DNA of 64,000 nucleotides from Acidovorax sp. 1608163 (GCF_003669015.1 NZ_CP033069.1:3482501-3546500); one strand, 5' to 3'; shown: positions 28,254 to 40,621, counted from the first letter of the stretch. A program made the numbers and translations. The notes: generated from the sequence alone by a model not told the origin.

Positions 28254-28389
28254 AGACCCAATTGGGTCATAAATTCCCCAGCAAGCGGGGCCCTATCCCC
28301 AGCCGCCCCGTTGGGACGACCAGCCCAAGCACGATGCAAGCGGCGCATCGTCGCCCCAAGCCTTGCGGGGCCATGCCGACCCCACCGCC

Positions 28390-30760
<2,371 letters not shown>

Positions 30761-30764
<4 letters not shown>

Positions 30765-31786
30765 CATTGCTTGAAGTCTCCAACCTCCGCATCCGCTTGC
30801 AGACCCACCGGGGCCCCGCCGATGCGGTGCGCGGCGTGGGCTTTGCGCTGGGGCGTGGCGAGACGCTGGGGCTGATTGGCGAGTCGGGCTGCGGCAAATC
30901 GCTCACCGCCATGGCGCTCATGGGGCTGCTGCCTGACAGCGCAGAAGTCTCGGGCAGCATCCAGTTTGACGGACAAGAACTGGTGGGCCGCAGCGACGCG
31001 CAGATGTGCCAGTTGCGCGGGCACCGCATCGGCATGGTGTTCCAGGAGCCCATGACCGCGCTCAACCCCGTGCACACCATAGGCCGCCAGGTGGCCGAGC
31101 CCTTGCGCAGGCACCTGGGCCTGGATGCCAGCACCGCACGCCAGCAAGCCATTGCCCTGCTTGACCGCGTAGGCATCCCCAGCGCGGCGCAGCGCTTTGA
31201 CGCCTACCCACACCAGTTCTCGGGCGGCCAGCGCCAGCGCATCACCATCGCCATGGCACTGGCCTGCGGGCCAGACCTGCTGATTGCCGATGAGCCCACC
31301 ACCGCGCTGGATGTGACCATCCAGCAGCAGATTTTGGACCTCATCAGCGACCTGGTGGCCGAACGCCACATGGCGCTCATCCTCATCTCGCACGACCTGG
31401 GCGTGATCTCGCAGAACGTGGACCGCATGCTGGTGATGTACGGCGGCAGCGTGGTCGAGAGCGGCCCCACGGCCTCGGTGTTTGCGGCCATGGCCCACCC
31501 CTACACGCGCGGCCTGCTGGCCGCACGCCCGCAGATGGGCGCGCAGCGGACACCCACAGCGCGGCTCGCCACCATCGCAGGCACGGTGCCCGAGCTGGTG
31601 GATTTGCCCACAGGCTGTACCTTTGCAGGCCGCTGCGCCTTCACCGCACAAGCCTGCCACGGCACCTGCCCGCAGGCCACCGTGGTCGCGCACGATGCAG
31701 ACGGTGTGCACGAGGTGCGCTGCCTGCGCCCCGAGGCCATGCAGGCGGCCAGCCACACCGCCCAGACCACTCAGGCAGCCGCATGA
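30761..31786 (+). CDS. ABC transporter ATPase, DppD/OppD type
   Basis: 341 aa. Walker [10 protein letters not shown]-loop [11 protein letters not shown], signature FSGGQRQRI, Walker [13 protein letters not shown] and the H-loop SHDLGVI. The C-terminal Cys-rich stretch of oligopeptide ATPases (CTFAGRCAF...CHGTCP) is present. It overlaps both neighbours by 4 bp. Confidence 0.95.
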
Positions 31787-32685
31787 CCCTGTCCACCCCC
31801 TCTTCGGCCCCACCAGCCCTCGACGCGCCTCTGCTCGAAGTGACCGACCTGGTGCGTGAATACACCCTGCCCCGCGAGCACCTGCTGCGCCCACCGGCCA
31901 AAGTGCAGGCTCTCAAAGGCGTGAGCTTTTCCATGCCCAGCGGCCGCAGCCTGGGCATCGTGGGCGAGTCAGGGTCGGGCAAATCCACTCTCGCCCGCAC
32001 CGTGATGGCGCTGGACACCCCCACCTCGGGCAGCGTGCACCTGCTGGGCCGCAACCTGCACCAACTGGCCCCAGCAGCGCTGCGCCAGGCCCGGCGGGAT
32101 TTTCAAATGGTGTTCCAAGACCCCTACGGCTCGCTGGACCCGCGCCAGACGGTAGAGCGCATCGTGAGCGAGCCCCTGCAGGCCCAGGGCGAAACCACCC
32201 GCGCCATGCAACGCGAGCAAGCCGCCGAAGTGCTGGCCCAGGTGGGCCTGCGCACCAACGACCTGGACAAGTACCCGCATGAATTCTCGGGCGGGCAGCG
32301 CCAGCGCATTGCCATTGCGCGGGCCCTCATCACCCGGCCCCGGCTCATCGTGGCGGACGAGCCGGTCAGCGCCCTGGATGTGTCGGTGCAAGCCCAGGTG
32401 CTCAACCTGCTGCAGGATTTGCAGCAGACCTTTGGCGTGAGCTACCTGCTCATCAGCCACGACCTGGCCGTGGTCAACCACCTGTGCGATGAGGTCGTGG
32501 TGCTTTACCAGGGGCAGATTGTGGAACGCGGTGCACCTGCGCAACTGTTCCACCACGCGCAGCACCCCTACACCCAGGCCCTGGTGGCCGCGGTGCCCCA
32601 GGTGCAGCCGGGGCGGGCGCGTGCAAGGCGGCTGGCAGCGGCGGCCGCACGCGCCCACAGCCCTGCCCCCGCGCCTGCGGCGTGA
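31783..32685 (+). CDS. ABC transporter ATPase, DppF/OppF type
   Basis: 300 aa. Walker A GESGSGKS, VFQDPYGSLDPR, signature FSGGQRQRI, Walker B IVADEPVSALD. It pairs with the preceding ATPase as the heterodimer of peptide-type importers. The C-terminus is a short Ala/Pro tail without the Cys motif. A 114-bp gap follows before the binding-protein gene. Confidence 0.95.
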   Translation: MTLSTPSSAPPALDAPLLEVTDLVREYTLPREHLLRPPAKVQALKGVSFSMPSGRSLGIVGESGSGKSTLARTVMALDTPTSGSVHLLGRNLHQLAPAALRQARRDFQMVFQDPYGSLDPRQTVERIVSEPLQAQGETTRAMQREQAAEVLAQVGLRTNDLDKYPHEFSGGQRQRIAIARALITRPRLIVADEPVSALDVSVQAQVLNLLQDLQQTFGVSYLLISHDLAVVNHLCDEVVVLYQGQIVERGAPAQLFHHAQHPYTQALVAAVPQVQPGRARARRLAAAAARAHSPAPAPAA

Positions 32686-32799
32686 CGTCCCAAAGGCTGT
32701 CGATGGTGTACAAAGCGCTCTGTCTCCCGCCCCGCTGCCACGCACCGATGCGCGGGCGGCTGCAGGTTTTTGTCTGGTCTTAGTCTGGAGTTTGCGAAC

Positions 32800-34290
32800 A
32801 TGCTGAACCGCCGATCCGTCCTCGCCACTGGCGCCCTGGCCGCCATCCCACTCGCCGCCCCCGTGGGTGCACTGGCCCAGGGCCGCAAAGACGCCGTGGT
32901 GCTCGCCATGACCCTGGAGCCCCCAGGCCTGGACCCCACGGCCGGGGCCGCGTCGGCCATTGCCGAGATCGTGCAATACAACGTGTTCGAGACGCTCACC
33001 AAGATCAACGCCGACGGCAGCGTCACGCCCCTGCTGGCCGAAAGCTGGGAGGTCTCGCCCGACCTCAAAACCTACACCTTCAAGCTGCGCCGTGGCGTGA
33101 AGTTCCAAAACGGCGAGCCCTTCAACGCAGCCGCAGTGAAGTTCTCGTACGACCGCGCAGGCGGCGAAAAAAGCACCAACAAAGACAAGCGCACCTTTGC
33201 CAACCTGACCACCCAGGTGGTGGACGAGCACACCCTGGTGGTGCTGAACAAGGACATCGACCCCGACCTGCTGTTTGCGCTGGGCCAGGCCACCTCCATC
33301 ATCGTGGAGCCCAAGAGCGCCGACACCAACGCCACCAAGCCCGTGGGCACTGGCCCCTACCAGCTGGGGGCCTGGAACAAGGGCTCGTCCGTGGTGCTGA
33401 CGGCGTGGGATGGCTTTCGCACCCCGGGCGCCGCCAAAATCCGCCGCGCCACCTTCCGATTCATCTCAGACCCCGCCGCCCAGGTGGCCGCCTTGCTGGC
33501 GGGCGATGTGGACTTGTTCCCCCGCGTCACGCCGCGCAGCGTGGCGCAGTTCAAAGCCAACCCGCGCTTTCAGTTGCTGGTCTGTGGCTCACGGGCCAAG
33601 ACCATCCTCGCCATCAACAACGCCAAGAAGCCGCTCGATGATGTGCGCGTGCGCCGCGCCATCGCTGCGGCCATTGACCGCAAGGCCGTGATCGAAGGCG
33701 CGGGTGACGGCTACGGCGCCCCCATCGGCAGCCACTATGTGCCCGGCGCGTTTGGCTATGTGGACACCACAGGCGTCAACCCGTTCGACATCGAAAAGTC
33801 CAAAAAACTGCTGGCCGAGGCAGGCGTCAAGACCCCGCTGGAGCTGACCCTCACCTTGCCCCCCACGCCCTATGCACGCCAGGGCGGTGAGGTCATCGTG
33901 GCCCAGCTGGCCAAGGTCGGCATCGTGGCCAAGACGCAAAACGTGGAATGGGCGCAGTGGCTCAGCGGCACCTATGGCAACAAGAACTACGACCTGACCC
34001 TCATCTCGCATGTCGAGCCCTTCGACCTGGGCAACTTCGCCAAGCCCGACTACTACTGGGGCTACCAGTCGGCCAAGTTCAACGACCTGTACAACCAGAT
34101 CAAGAACGCAGCCCGCCCGCAAGACCGGGCCCGCCTGCTGGGCGACGCACAAAAGCTGCTGGCCGAAGACGCTGTGCACGCCTTCCTGTACCAGCCACAG
34201 TGGATCACCGTGGCGAACAAAAACCTCAAAGGGTTGTGGAAGGACATGCCGGTGTTTGTGAACGACCTCTCCGCCCTCTCTTGGTCATGA
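32800..34290 (+). CDS. ABC transporter substrate-binding protein, SBP family 5
   Basis: 496 aa from the ATG at 32800, with GGAG 9 nt upstream. The signal peptide has a twin-arginine look (NRRSVLATGA), then a family-5 solute-binding fold with LLAESWEVSPDLKTYTFKLR and GTGPYQL. Family 5 proteins bind di- and oligopeptides, nickel or other amides. Binding-protein genes usually come first in such operons; here it is fifth. The amidase downstream hints that the ligand is an amide. Confidence 0.93.
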   Translation: MLNRRSVLATGALAAIPLAAPVGALAQGRKDAVVLAMTLEPPGLDPTAGAASAIAEIVQYNVFETLTKINADGSVTPLLAESWEVSPDLKTYTFKLRRGVKFQNGEPFNAAAVKFSYDRAGGEKSTNKDKRTFANLTTQVVDEHTLVVLNKDIDPDLLFALGQATSIIVEPKSADTNATKPVGTGPYQLGAWNKGSSVVLTAWDGFRTPGAAKIRRATFRFISDPAAQVAALLAGDVDLFPRVTPRSVAQFKANPRFQLLVCGSRAKTILAINNAKKPLDDVRVRRAIAAAIDRKAVIEGAGDGYGAPIGSHYVPGAFGYVDTTGVNPFDIEKSKKLLAEAGVKTPLELTLTLPPTPYARQGGEVIVAQLAKVGIVAKTQNVEWAQWLSGTYGNKNYDLTLISHVEPFDLGNFAKPDYYWGYQSAKFNDLYNQIKNAARPQDRARLLGDAQKLLAEDAVHAFLYQPQWITVANKNLKGLWKDMPVFVNDLSALSWS

Positions 34291-34329
34291 TGCCCATGCT
34301 GCCTCTGCGGCAGCGGATTACTCCTTAAA

Positions 34330-34383
34330 TGATAGCTGCTAGCGCTTTATTCATAAGCGCTATCAGCCATTTTCATTGATAGC
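34330..34383. repeat. Intergenic repeat family A, copy 5
   Basis: GATAGCTGCTAGCGCTTTAT with AAGCGCTATCAGC and GATAGC; both outer and inner arms are partly symmetric, so orientation is ambiguous. It lies between the binding-protein and amidase genes. Confidence 0.78.
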
Positions 34384-34393
34384 CCCCCCCGCC

Positions 34394-35797
34394 ATGACCG
34401 CACTGCACGACCTGCCCGCCCACGACCTGCTTGCAGCCTACCGCCAGCGCACGCTGTCCCCCGTGGAGATCACGCAGGCCGTGCTGGCGCACATGGAGCG
34501 CTGGGAGCCCCACATCCGCGCCACCTACTTGCTGCGGCCTGAGCACGCGCTGGCGCAGGCCCGCCAGAGCGAAGCCCGGTGGCAGCGCGGCGAGCCCCAA
34601 GGTCTGCTGGATGGCGTGCCTGTCACCATCAAAGAAAACATCGCCACCCAGGGCGACCCCACGCCGCTGGGCACCGCCGCCGTGCCGCTGGTGCCTGCGC
34701 TGGCCGATGCGCCCCCCGCCGCCCGCCTGCGCGAGGCCGGCGCAGTGATGGTGGCCAAGACCACCATGCCCGACTACGGCATGCTGTCCTCAGGGCTGTC
34801 GAGCTTTCACCCCCTCTCGCGCAACCCGTGGGATGTGAGCAAGGGCCCGGGCGGCTCCAGCGCCGGGGGTGGCGCTGCCGCAGCGGCGGGCTATGGGCCG
34901 CTGCACATTGGCACCGACATCGGTGGCTCGCTGCGCCTGCCTGCCAGCTGGTGCGGCATCTTCAGCCTCAAGCCCAGCCTGGGGCGCATTCCCATCGACC
35001 CACCCTACACCGGCCGTGCGGCGGGCCCCATGACGCGCACCGTGCAGGACGCCGCGCTGATGATGCAGGTGCTCAGCCTGACCGATGCGCGCGACAGCAT
35101 GAGCCTGCCGCCGCAGACCATTGCCTGGGACGACCACGACCAGGGCGTGCAACGCCTGCGCGGCCTGCGCATCGGCCTGCTGCTGGATGCCGGTTGTGGC
35201 CTGCCCGTGGAAGACGAAGTGCGTTCTGCGGTGGAACATGCCGCCCGCCTGTTCGAGCAAGCCGGTGCCCGCGTGACGCTGATGCAGCCCTTCATGACCC
35301 AGGCCATGCTCGACGGCATGGACCACTTCTGGCGCATGCGCTCGCACATGGATTTGCAAGCCCTGCCCGATGCGCAGCGCGCCAAGGTGCTGCCCTACAT
35401 CCGCGCCTGGGCCGAGAGCGCGGCGGGCTTCACGGGCACGCAGGTGTTCCAGGCCAGCCAACAGTTCCACCTCACACGGGTCGCCACGGTCAAGGCATGC
35501 AGCGCGTTCGACTACGTGCTCTCGCCCGTGGCCCCCATGCCCGCCTTTGCGGCGGAGCTGCCCTCGCCCACCAATGACCCGCTGCGGCCGCTGGAGCACA
35601 TTGGCTTCACGGTGCCGTTCAACATGTCCGAGCAGCCCGCAGCGTCCATCAACTGCGGCTACACCGCCAGCGGTCTGCCCATCGGGCTGCAAATTGCCGG
35701 GGCACGGTTTGACGACCTGGGCGTGCTGCAGGTGGCGCGGGCCTTTGAGCTGATCCGCGACCCGCAGCGGCCTTGGCCCCAGCCGCCCGCACGCTGA
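34394..35797 (+). CDS. Amidase, amidase-signature family
   Basis: 467 aa from the ATG at 34394. The Ser-cisSer-Lys triad is visible: Lys in VTIKENIA, the cis-Ser in the glycine-rich GPGGSSAGG, and the nucleophile Ser in GTDIGGSLRLPA. The family hydrolyses amides, including aryl and acyl amides, carbamates and Glu-tRNA; this one is not GatA-like in its context. It sits behind a complete peptide-type importer and may process the imported substrate. A strong bidirectional terminator follows. Confidence 0.93.
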   Translation: MTALHDLPAHDLLAAYRQRTLSPVEITQAVLAHMERWEPHIRATYLLRPEHALAQARQSEARWQRGEPQGLLDGVPVTIKENIATQGDPTPLGTAAVPLVPALADAPPAARLREAGAVMVAKTTMPDYGMLSSGLSSFHPLSRNPWDVSKGPGGSSAGGGAAAAAGYGPLHIGTDIGGSLRLPASWCGIFSLKPSLGRIPIDPPYTGRAAGPMTRTVQDAALMMQVLSLTDARDSMSLPPQTIAWDDHDQGVQRLRGLRIGLLLDAGCGLPVEDEVRSAVEHAARLFEQAGARVTLMQPFMTQAMLDGMDHFWRMRSHMDLQALPDAQRAKVLPYIRAWAESAAGFTGTQVFQASQQFHLTRVATVKACSAFDYVLSPVAPMPAFAAELPSPTNDPLRPLEHIGFTVPFNMSEQPAASINCGYTASGLPIGLQIAGARFDDLGVLQVARAFELIRDPQRPWPQPPAR

Positions 35798-35809
35798 CGC
35801 TGCCATGTA

Positions 35810-35848
35810 AAAAGCCCCGGTCACCTGTGCGGTGACCGGGGCTTTTTT
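35810..35848. terminator. Bidirectional intrinsic terminator between amidase and ydgA-like genes
   Basis: A 16-bp inverted repeat (35810-35825 and 35831-35846) with a 5-nt loop, flanked by A and T runs. It serves the convergent genes on both sides. Confidence 0.93.
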
Positions 35849-35892
35849 GTACCGTCGCACAGCCGCCCTGAGGGCAGTCGCGGGCCGGTGGA

Positions 35893-37317
35893 TTACTGCA
35901 GGAAGTTAGGCAAATCCATCACCTTGCCATTGAGCTTGGCCTGGCCGCCTTCCATCTTCAGCGAGCTGGTCAGGTTGTCGCCCTCCTGGCGCACATAGCC
36001 AGCGGCCTGGGCCATGCCGATCATGCCGTCCATGTCCTCGCTCTTGAACTCTTGCTGGCCAGCGGCCTTGGCCAACTGGGGCAGCCAGGCCTTGGGCAGG
36101 CGCACATCGGCATGCAGGGTCGAGTTCTTGAGCAGCACAGGGCCCCAACCGGCCTGGGTCACTTCGTCAGCAGAAGGGGCGCGGGTCACCTCGCCACCGT
36201 ACGACAGCTCGCCTTGTTGCCCGCCCAGCGTGGCAAAGAACTTCATCGAATACGCAGGCAACGCGGCCGTGAGGCGCTGGGCGTTGTCGGCCAGCAGCTT
36301 CATCAGCTTGCCGCCCTGCTCTTCGTTGGCCATGGTCATGGCCTTGAACCCGTCCTTGCTGTAGCTCTCGACCATCAGCACCTGCAGGCTCTTGAGCACA
36401 TCGGCGTCGATGCGCTGGAGCTTCTCTTCAAAGCCGATGGACTCAAAATCCACCGGGCCGATCAGGCCCTTGCCCTTGATCGATGTGCTGACGCTCATCA
36501 GTTTGTCCGCACGGTCAATGGTGGTGGTGCCCGCCAGGTCCTTCAGCGACATCAGCGGCTTGGCAGCGCCGTCCTTGGGGGTGCTGGTCGCTTCAATCTG
36601 CGCAAAGCGCATGTTGCCCTTGCCCGGTGCCAGCATCCACAGGCCATCGATGATCTGGTTCTCGAAGTCGCCCGTCATGCCCTTCATCGACACGGCAAAG
36701 CGGTCACCCGAGCCGCCCAGGTCTTCGTCCGCAGATTTGTTCACCCCCGAGAAAGACATCTCGGGCCACTGGAGGCTGCCCTTGACGCGTGTGCGGTCGC
36801 CATTGACCGAGAACTCGGTCTTCATCTCTTGCCAGCGCAGCGTCACTTCTTCGTCACCCACTTCGCCAGCTGGCACCAGCAGGGTGGCATCGTGGCCGCC
36901 CATCAGGCCGTGCACGGTGGTGAGCGTGGGGGCTGTCACCTTGGCCAGGTCCTTGGCGGCTTTTTCATCCAGGCCGTCCAGGGCAAAGCGTGTGTCCACC
37001 ACGGCGGCGGCCAGGCGGGCACCGGCCAGCGGGCCGTGGCGCACCGCGCTGTTCACCACCACGCGCAGGGGCTGGGCTGGCTTGTTGGTCTCGGCATCGG
37101 CAGGCGGCGTCCATTGCAGCACCAGCTTGGCCTGCGAAGTGAAAAAGCCCTTTTGGTAGTCCTGCGACACCACGGCTTCAGCGCCCAGCACCTTGCGCAC
37201 TTCCTCCAGCGCCTCGTTGTAGCTGGCTTGCGCACGTTGGCCCATGTACCAAGTGGCGCCACCATAGGCCACCACGGCCAGCGCCACGGCGGCGCCCAAA
37301 GCTGTTTTTTTGCTCAT
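35893..37317 (-). CDS. YdgA family (DUF945) protein
   Basis: 474 aa from the ATG at 37317. The N-terminus (KKTALGAAVALAVVAYGGATWYMG) is a single membrane anchor or uncleaved signal. The rest is a periplasmic beta-rich domain with the DUF945 pattern: SYNEALEE near the anchor, then GFFTSQAKLVL and repeated Leu/Gly beta segments. E. coli YdgA lies in the envelope and is poorly characterised. The cleft between this start and the next plus-strand gene (37318-37595) shows no clear element. Confidence 0.85.
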   Translation of the reverse strand: MSKKTALGAAVALAVVAYGGATWYMGQRAQASYNEALEEVRKVLGAEAVVSQDYQKGFFTSQAKLVLQWTPPADAETNKPAQPLRVVVNSAVRHGPLAGARLAAAVVDTRFALDGLDEKAAKDLAKVTAPTLTTVHGLMGGHDATLLVPAGEVGDEEVTLRWQEMKTEFSVNGDRTRVKGSLQWPEMSFSGVNKSADEDLGGSGDRFAVSMKGMTGDFENQIIDGLWMLAPGKGNMRFAQIEATSTPKDGAAKPLMSLKDLAGTTTIDRADKLMSVSTSIKGKGLIGPVDFESIGFEEKLQRIDADVLKSLQVLMVESYSKDGFKAMTMANEEQGGKLMKLLADNAQRLTAALPAYSMKFFATLGGQQGELSYGGEVTRAPSADEVTQAGWGPVLLKNSTLHADVRLPKAWLPQLAKAAGQQEFKSEDMDGMIGMAQAAGYVRQEGDNLTSSLKMEGGQAKLNGKVMDLPNFLQ

Positions 37318-37595
37318 TTTGAATCTGTGAATTGGGTTACCCACCCCCTCGGATGGTGCGCGGGAGAATACCAGCGCCTCTGAGCACCCAGGCCAAGCCC
37401 CTACGTTCCATATGCAAGCAGATGTGCATTTGTAGGCACTGCAGCCCACAAATTGATCTCCCGCACGACCCACCCCGCACTGCGCAGCCTTTTTGCGGTG
37501 CTGCGTTGACTCGGCGGGAATATCCGCTATCTTTGGGTAAGACCACCCTGGCGGCCAGCCCGCCTCACTTTTTCACGCCTTCACTGCAGCACTTC

Positions 37596-38204
37596 ATGGA
37601 CCTTCTCTTCATGGCGATCCTCATCGCCTCCGGCACCTACATGCTCAATGCCAAAGAGCAGCGCAAACGCATCGCCATTTTGGGCATGCACCTGAGCCAT
37701 TACCAGATTGAAAAGCTCATGGAAGCCCTGACCGAAGGCTACATGCGCGCCCTGGGCGAGAGCAGCGCAGAGCGGCGCGACCAAGTGTGGTCGCTGCTGA
37801 GCACCACAGAGCAGCAACTCAGCGAGCAATTCAGCCGCTTTGCCGCCGATTTCGCCAAGGTCAGCGAAGAGGATGCACGCGTGAGCCGCTTGCCCATCGC
37901 CCTGCCCTTTGCCGACAAGCTGCTGCCTGCCCTCACCTTTGACATGCGCCAGGCCCTGGCCATCCACGCCAAGGGCATCGCCCATGTGGTGCAAAACACC
38001 GCACACCTGGCCACCAAAGACCGCGCCTTCATGATGACGGCCGAGCTGTTTTTGATGCAGCACACCTGCCACTGGTACTGCAAGTCCAAAACCATCGCCT
38101 CGGCCCGCATGATGGCGCGCCACCAGACGCCGCACGCGCAGTTGGTGGAATCGGTCTCTGAGACCACCCGGCGCGCCTATCTGGCGCTCATCCAGGGCGA
38201 ATAG
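37596..38204 (+). CDS. Uncharacterised membrane-anchored helical protein
   Basis: 202 aa; I do not recognise a family. Residues 1-16 are hydrophobic and could anchor the protein; the remainder is strongly alpha-helical and charged, with an EQQLSEQFSRFAADFAK amphipathic stretch and a His/Cys-rich HTCHWYC near residue 155. Codon bias matches its neighbours, which supports real coding. It lies 28 bp upstream of the TTC38-like gene on the same strand. No ribosome-binding site is obvious. Confidence 0.7.
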   Translation: MDLLFMAILIASGTYMLNAKEQRKRIAILGMHLSHYQIEKLMEALTEGYMRALGESSAERRDQVWSLLSTTEQQLSEQFSRFAADFAKVSEEDARVSRLPIALPFADKLLPALTFDMRQALAIHAKGIAHVVQNTAHLATKDRAFMMTAELFLMQHTCHWYCKSKTIASARMMARHQTPHAQLVESVSETTRRAYLALIQGE

Positions 38205-38232
38205 GCGCCCCGCCCGTCGCCAGCCACCTCAC

Positions 38233-39573
38233 ATGCAAGGCCGTGCACCCTCCCTGGCCGACAGCCTGGGCAACCCGCTCACGCTGCATCACACAGGCAG
38301 CGTGGATGCGGTGAACGACTTTGTAGAAGGCTTCATCGCCTGCGAAGCCAGGGCCGTGAACGTGCTGCAAGCCGCAGGCGATACCAGTGCCATGGTGCAG
38401 GCCTGCTGCGCCGCGCTGCACATGTTTGCCGAATCGGCCGAGGCACCGCGCAACGCGCACCCCTTCATCACCCAGGCGCAGGCCAGCGCCCACCAGGCCA
38501 GCGAGCGCGAGCAGCGCTTTGTGGCCGCCGTGGCCGCGTGGGTGGATGGCAATGTGCCCCGCGCCATTGCCCTGCACGAAGAGCAAGCCCGCCTGCACCC
38601 GCGTGACCTCGCCTCCCTCAAGCTGGGCCAGTACCACCTGTTCAACCGGGGCGACTCGCCCGGCATGCTGCGCCTGGCCTTGCAGGCCCTGCCCGCTGCG
38701 CCCGAGGTGCCCTACCTGCACGGCATGCTGGCCTTTGGCTGGGAGCAGTGCCACCGCCTCCAAGAGGCCGAGGCTGCGGCCCGTCACGCCATCGCCCTGT
38801 GCCGCAAGGAGCCCTGGGCCCAGCACGCCCTGGCGCATGTGATGCTGACGCAAGGCCGCATCCGCGAGGGCGCGGCCTTCATGGCCAGCGTGAACGACAC
38901 CTGGACGGGACTGAACTCCTTCATGGTCACGCACAACTGGTGGCACCAGGCGCTGTTTTTGCTGGAGCAAGACCTGCACGCCGAGGCCCTGCACCTGTAC
39001 GACACGCAGGTCTGGGGGGTGGTCAAGGAGTATTCGCAAGACCAGATCAACGCCATTTCCCTGCTGGTGCGGCTGGAGTTGGCGGGCGTGGACGTTGGCG
39101 ACCGCTGGGCCAATGTGGCCCGCTACCTGGCTGCGCGTGGGCAGGACCAAGTGCTGCCCTTTCTCGACCTGCAATACCTGCTGGGGCTGGGCCGTGCGGG
39201 CGAAGACGCTGCTGCCGCACGCCTTATGGCCCATATCGAAGCCCATGCCGCCAGCCGCACCGAGGCACAAGAACGGGCGGTATGGCAGGGCGTGTGCGTG
39301 CCCGCCGCGCGCGGCATTCAAGCATTTGCACAAGAGCAATGGGGCGATGCCGTCGCAGGCCTGGGCCAGGCCCTGCCCCAGTTGGTGGAGATTGGCGGCA
39401 GCCATGCGCAGCGCGACCTGTTCAGCCAGCTGTACCTGCACGCCTTGCAGTGCAACGGGCAATGGGCATCGGCCCAGAACCTGCTGCAGCCGCAGTGCAA
39501 TGCGCAGCCGCAATCGCGGCGGCTGGCGCGGCAGATGCACACGGTGAACACGGCGCTGGGTTTGCCAGATTGA
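38233..39573 (+). CDS. TTC38-like tetratricopeptide-repeat protein
   Basis: 446 aa of helical repeats. The central block EPWAQHALAHVMLTQGRI, then NSFMVTHNWWHQALFLLEQ and LYDTQVWG, matches the pattern of tetratricopeptide repeat protein 38 (TTC38), a family known from animals and many proteobacteria but without an established biochemical role. No signal peptide, so cytosolic. It may be cotranscribed with the upstream 202-aa gene. Confidence 0.85.
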   Translation: MQGRAPSLADSLGNPLTLHHTGSVDAVNDFVEGFIACEARAVNVLQAAGDTSAMVQACCAALHMFAESAEAPRNAHPFITQAQASAHQASEREQRFVAAVAAWVDGNVPRAIALHEEQARLHPRDLASLKLGQYHLFNRGDSPGMLRLALQALPAAPEVPYLHGMLAFGWEQCHRLQEAEAAARHAIALCRKEPWAQHALAHVMLTQGRIREGAAFMASVNDTWTGLNSFMVTHNWWHQALFLLEQDLHAEALHLYDTQVWGVVKEYSQDQINAISLLVRLELAGVDVGDRWANVARYLAARGQDQVLPFLDLQYLLGLGRAGEDAAAARLMAHIEAHAASRTEAQERAVWQGVCVPAARGIQAFAQEQWGDAVAGLGQALPQLVEIGGSHAQRDLFSQLYLHALQCNGQWASAQNLLQPQCNAQPQSRRLARQMHTVNTALGLPD

Positions 39574-39622
39574 GAACTTGCTTTCTCTCTCCAACCCGTT
39601 AAGCCTTCAAGCCTTTCAGGCC

Positions 39623-39669
39623 TCTAGCGCTCTATCCACAAGCGCCAGAAGCTATCAAATCAATAGCAA
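39623..39669 (+). repeat. Intergenic repeat family A, copy 6
   Basis: CTAGCGCTC...AAGCGCCAG, AGCTAT and AATAGCAAA; both arms carry one change that breaks a pair. It lies between the convergent TTC38-like and araC-type genes. Confidence 0.8.
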
Positions 39670-39693
39670 ACAATCAGCCAAAGCATTAGCAGC

Positions 39694-40608
39694 TCAAGGC
39701 CCATCCACGGTCTCCGTCGCTTCGGCCTTGAGCCATGCACGGGGCGACGCACCCACCACCTGCGTGAACGCCCGGCTGAAGGCTGCCGGGCTGGCATAGC
39801 CCAGCCCGTCACTCACCGACTTGACCGCCGCCCCGCTGCGCAACTGCGCCTGGGCGATGGACACCCGCCAGCGCAGCAGGTAGTCGCCCGGCGGGGTGCC
39901 CACCACCGCCTTGAATTCAGCGGCAAAGCCGCTGCGTGACATGCCCGCCACCTGGGCCATGCGGTCCAGGGACCAATCGGCGCCGGGCTGCTCGTGCACG
40001 GCGGTGAGCGCGCGGGCCAGCTTGGGGTGGGCCAGGCCCGCCAACACGCCGGACTGGATGCCGCTGTGCGCGGGCTGGTCCAGCAGCCAGCGCAGCATCT
40101 GCAGCAGCAGCACCTCAAACAAGCGGTCGGCCAGCAGGCGCTGGCCGCAGCGCACGCGCTCGGTCTCGGCAAACAGCAAGTCCAGCGTTTGCCCAATGCC
40201 CTGCACCTGTGCCACGGGCAGCGCCAGCACCGAGGGCAAGGCCTGCACCAGCGGGTGGCGCACGCCGCCATCAAAGTCCAGCGTGGCGCACACAAAGTCG
40301 CTGCCATCGACCGGAGCGTTGTGAAAGTCGTGGTCCAGCGGCCGGGGGTAGAACAGCAGCGTGGGCTCGCTCACCTGCAGGCGGCGCGGGGCCCCGCTGC
40401 GCGGCTGGTGCGTGACCACCATGTCGCCCCGCCGCAGCACATGCAAAAAGGCCCGCCCCGGCTGCGCCGCAAAGTGCGTGACGCCACACAGCGGCCCCGC
40501 GTGGAACAGGTGCGCCCGCACGCGAAAGCGCTCCAGCAGGGCCGAGAGGCGGTCCACCCCTGCGTTGGGTGCCGCTGGGGCTTCTGAAGAAGGGGTTGGT
40601 GCACTCAT
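39694..40608 (-). CDS. AraC-family transcriptional regulator
   Basis: 304 aa. The N-terminal ~180 residues are a cupin-type sensor (AraC-binding family 6) with HAGPLCGVTHF and HDFHNAP. The C-terminal double helix-turn-helix lies at about 195-295, with DWSLDRMAQVAGMSRSGF, GTPPGDYLLRWR and the second recognition helix SVSDGLGYASPAAFSRAF. It is divergent from the AhpD-like gene across 96 bp that contain an imperfect dyad, so it probably controls that gene. Confidence 0.92.
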   Translation of the reverse strand: MSAPTPSSEAPAAPNAGVDRLSALLERFRVRAHLFHAGPLCGVTHFAAQPGRAFLHVLRRGDMVVTHQPRSGAPRRLQVSEPTLLFYPRPLDHDFHNAPVDGSDFVCATLDFDGGVRHPLVQALPSVLALPVAQVQGIGQTLDLLFAETERVRCGQRLLADRLFEVLLLQMLRWLLDQPAHSGIQSGVLAGLAHPKLARALTAVHEQPGADWSLDRMAQVAGMSRSGFAAEFKAVVGTPPGDYLLRWRVSIAQAQLRSGAAVKSVSDGLGYASPAAFSRAFTQVVGASPRAWLKAEATETVDGP

Positions 40609-40621
40609 TGGACGATCTGCA

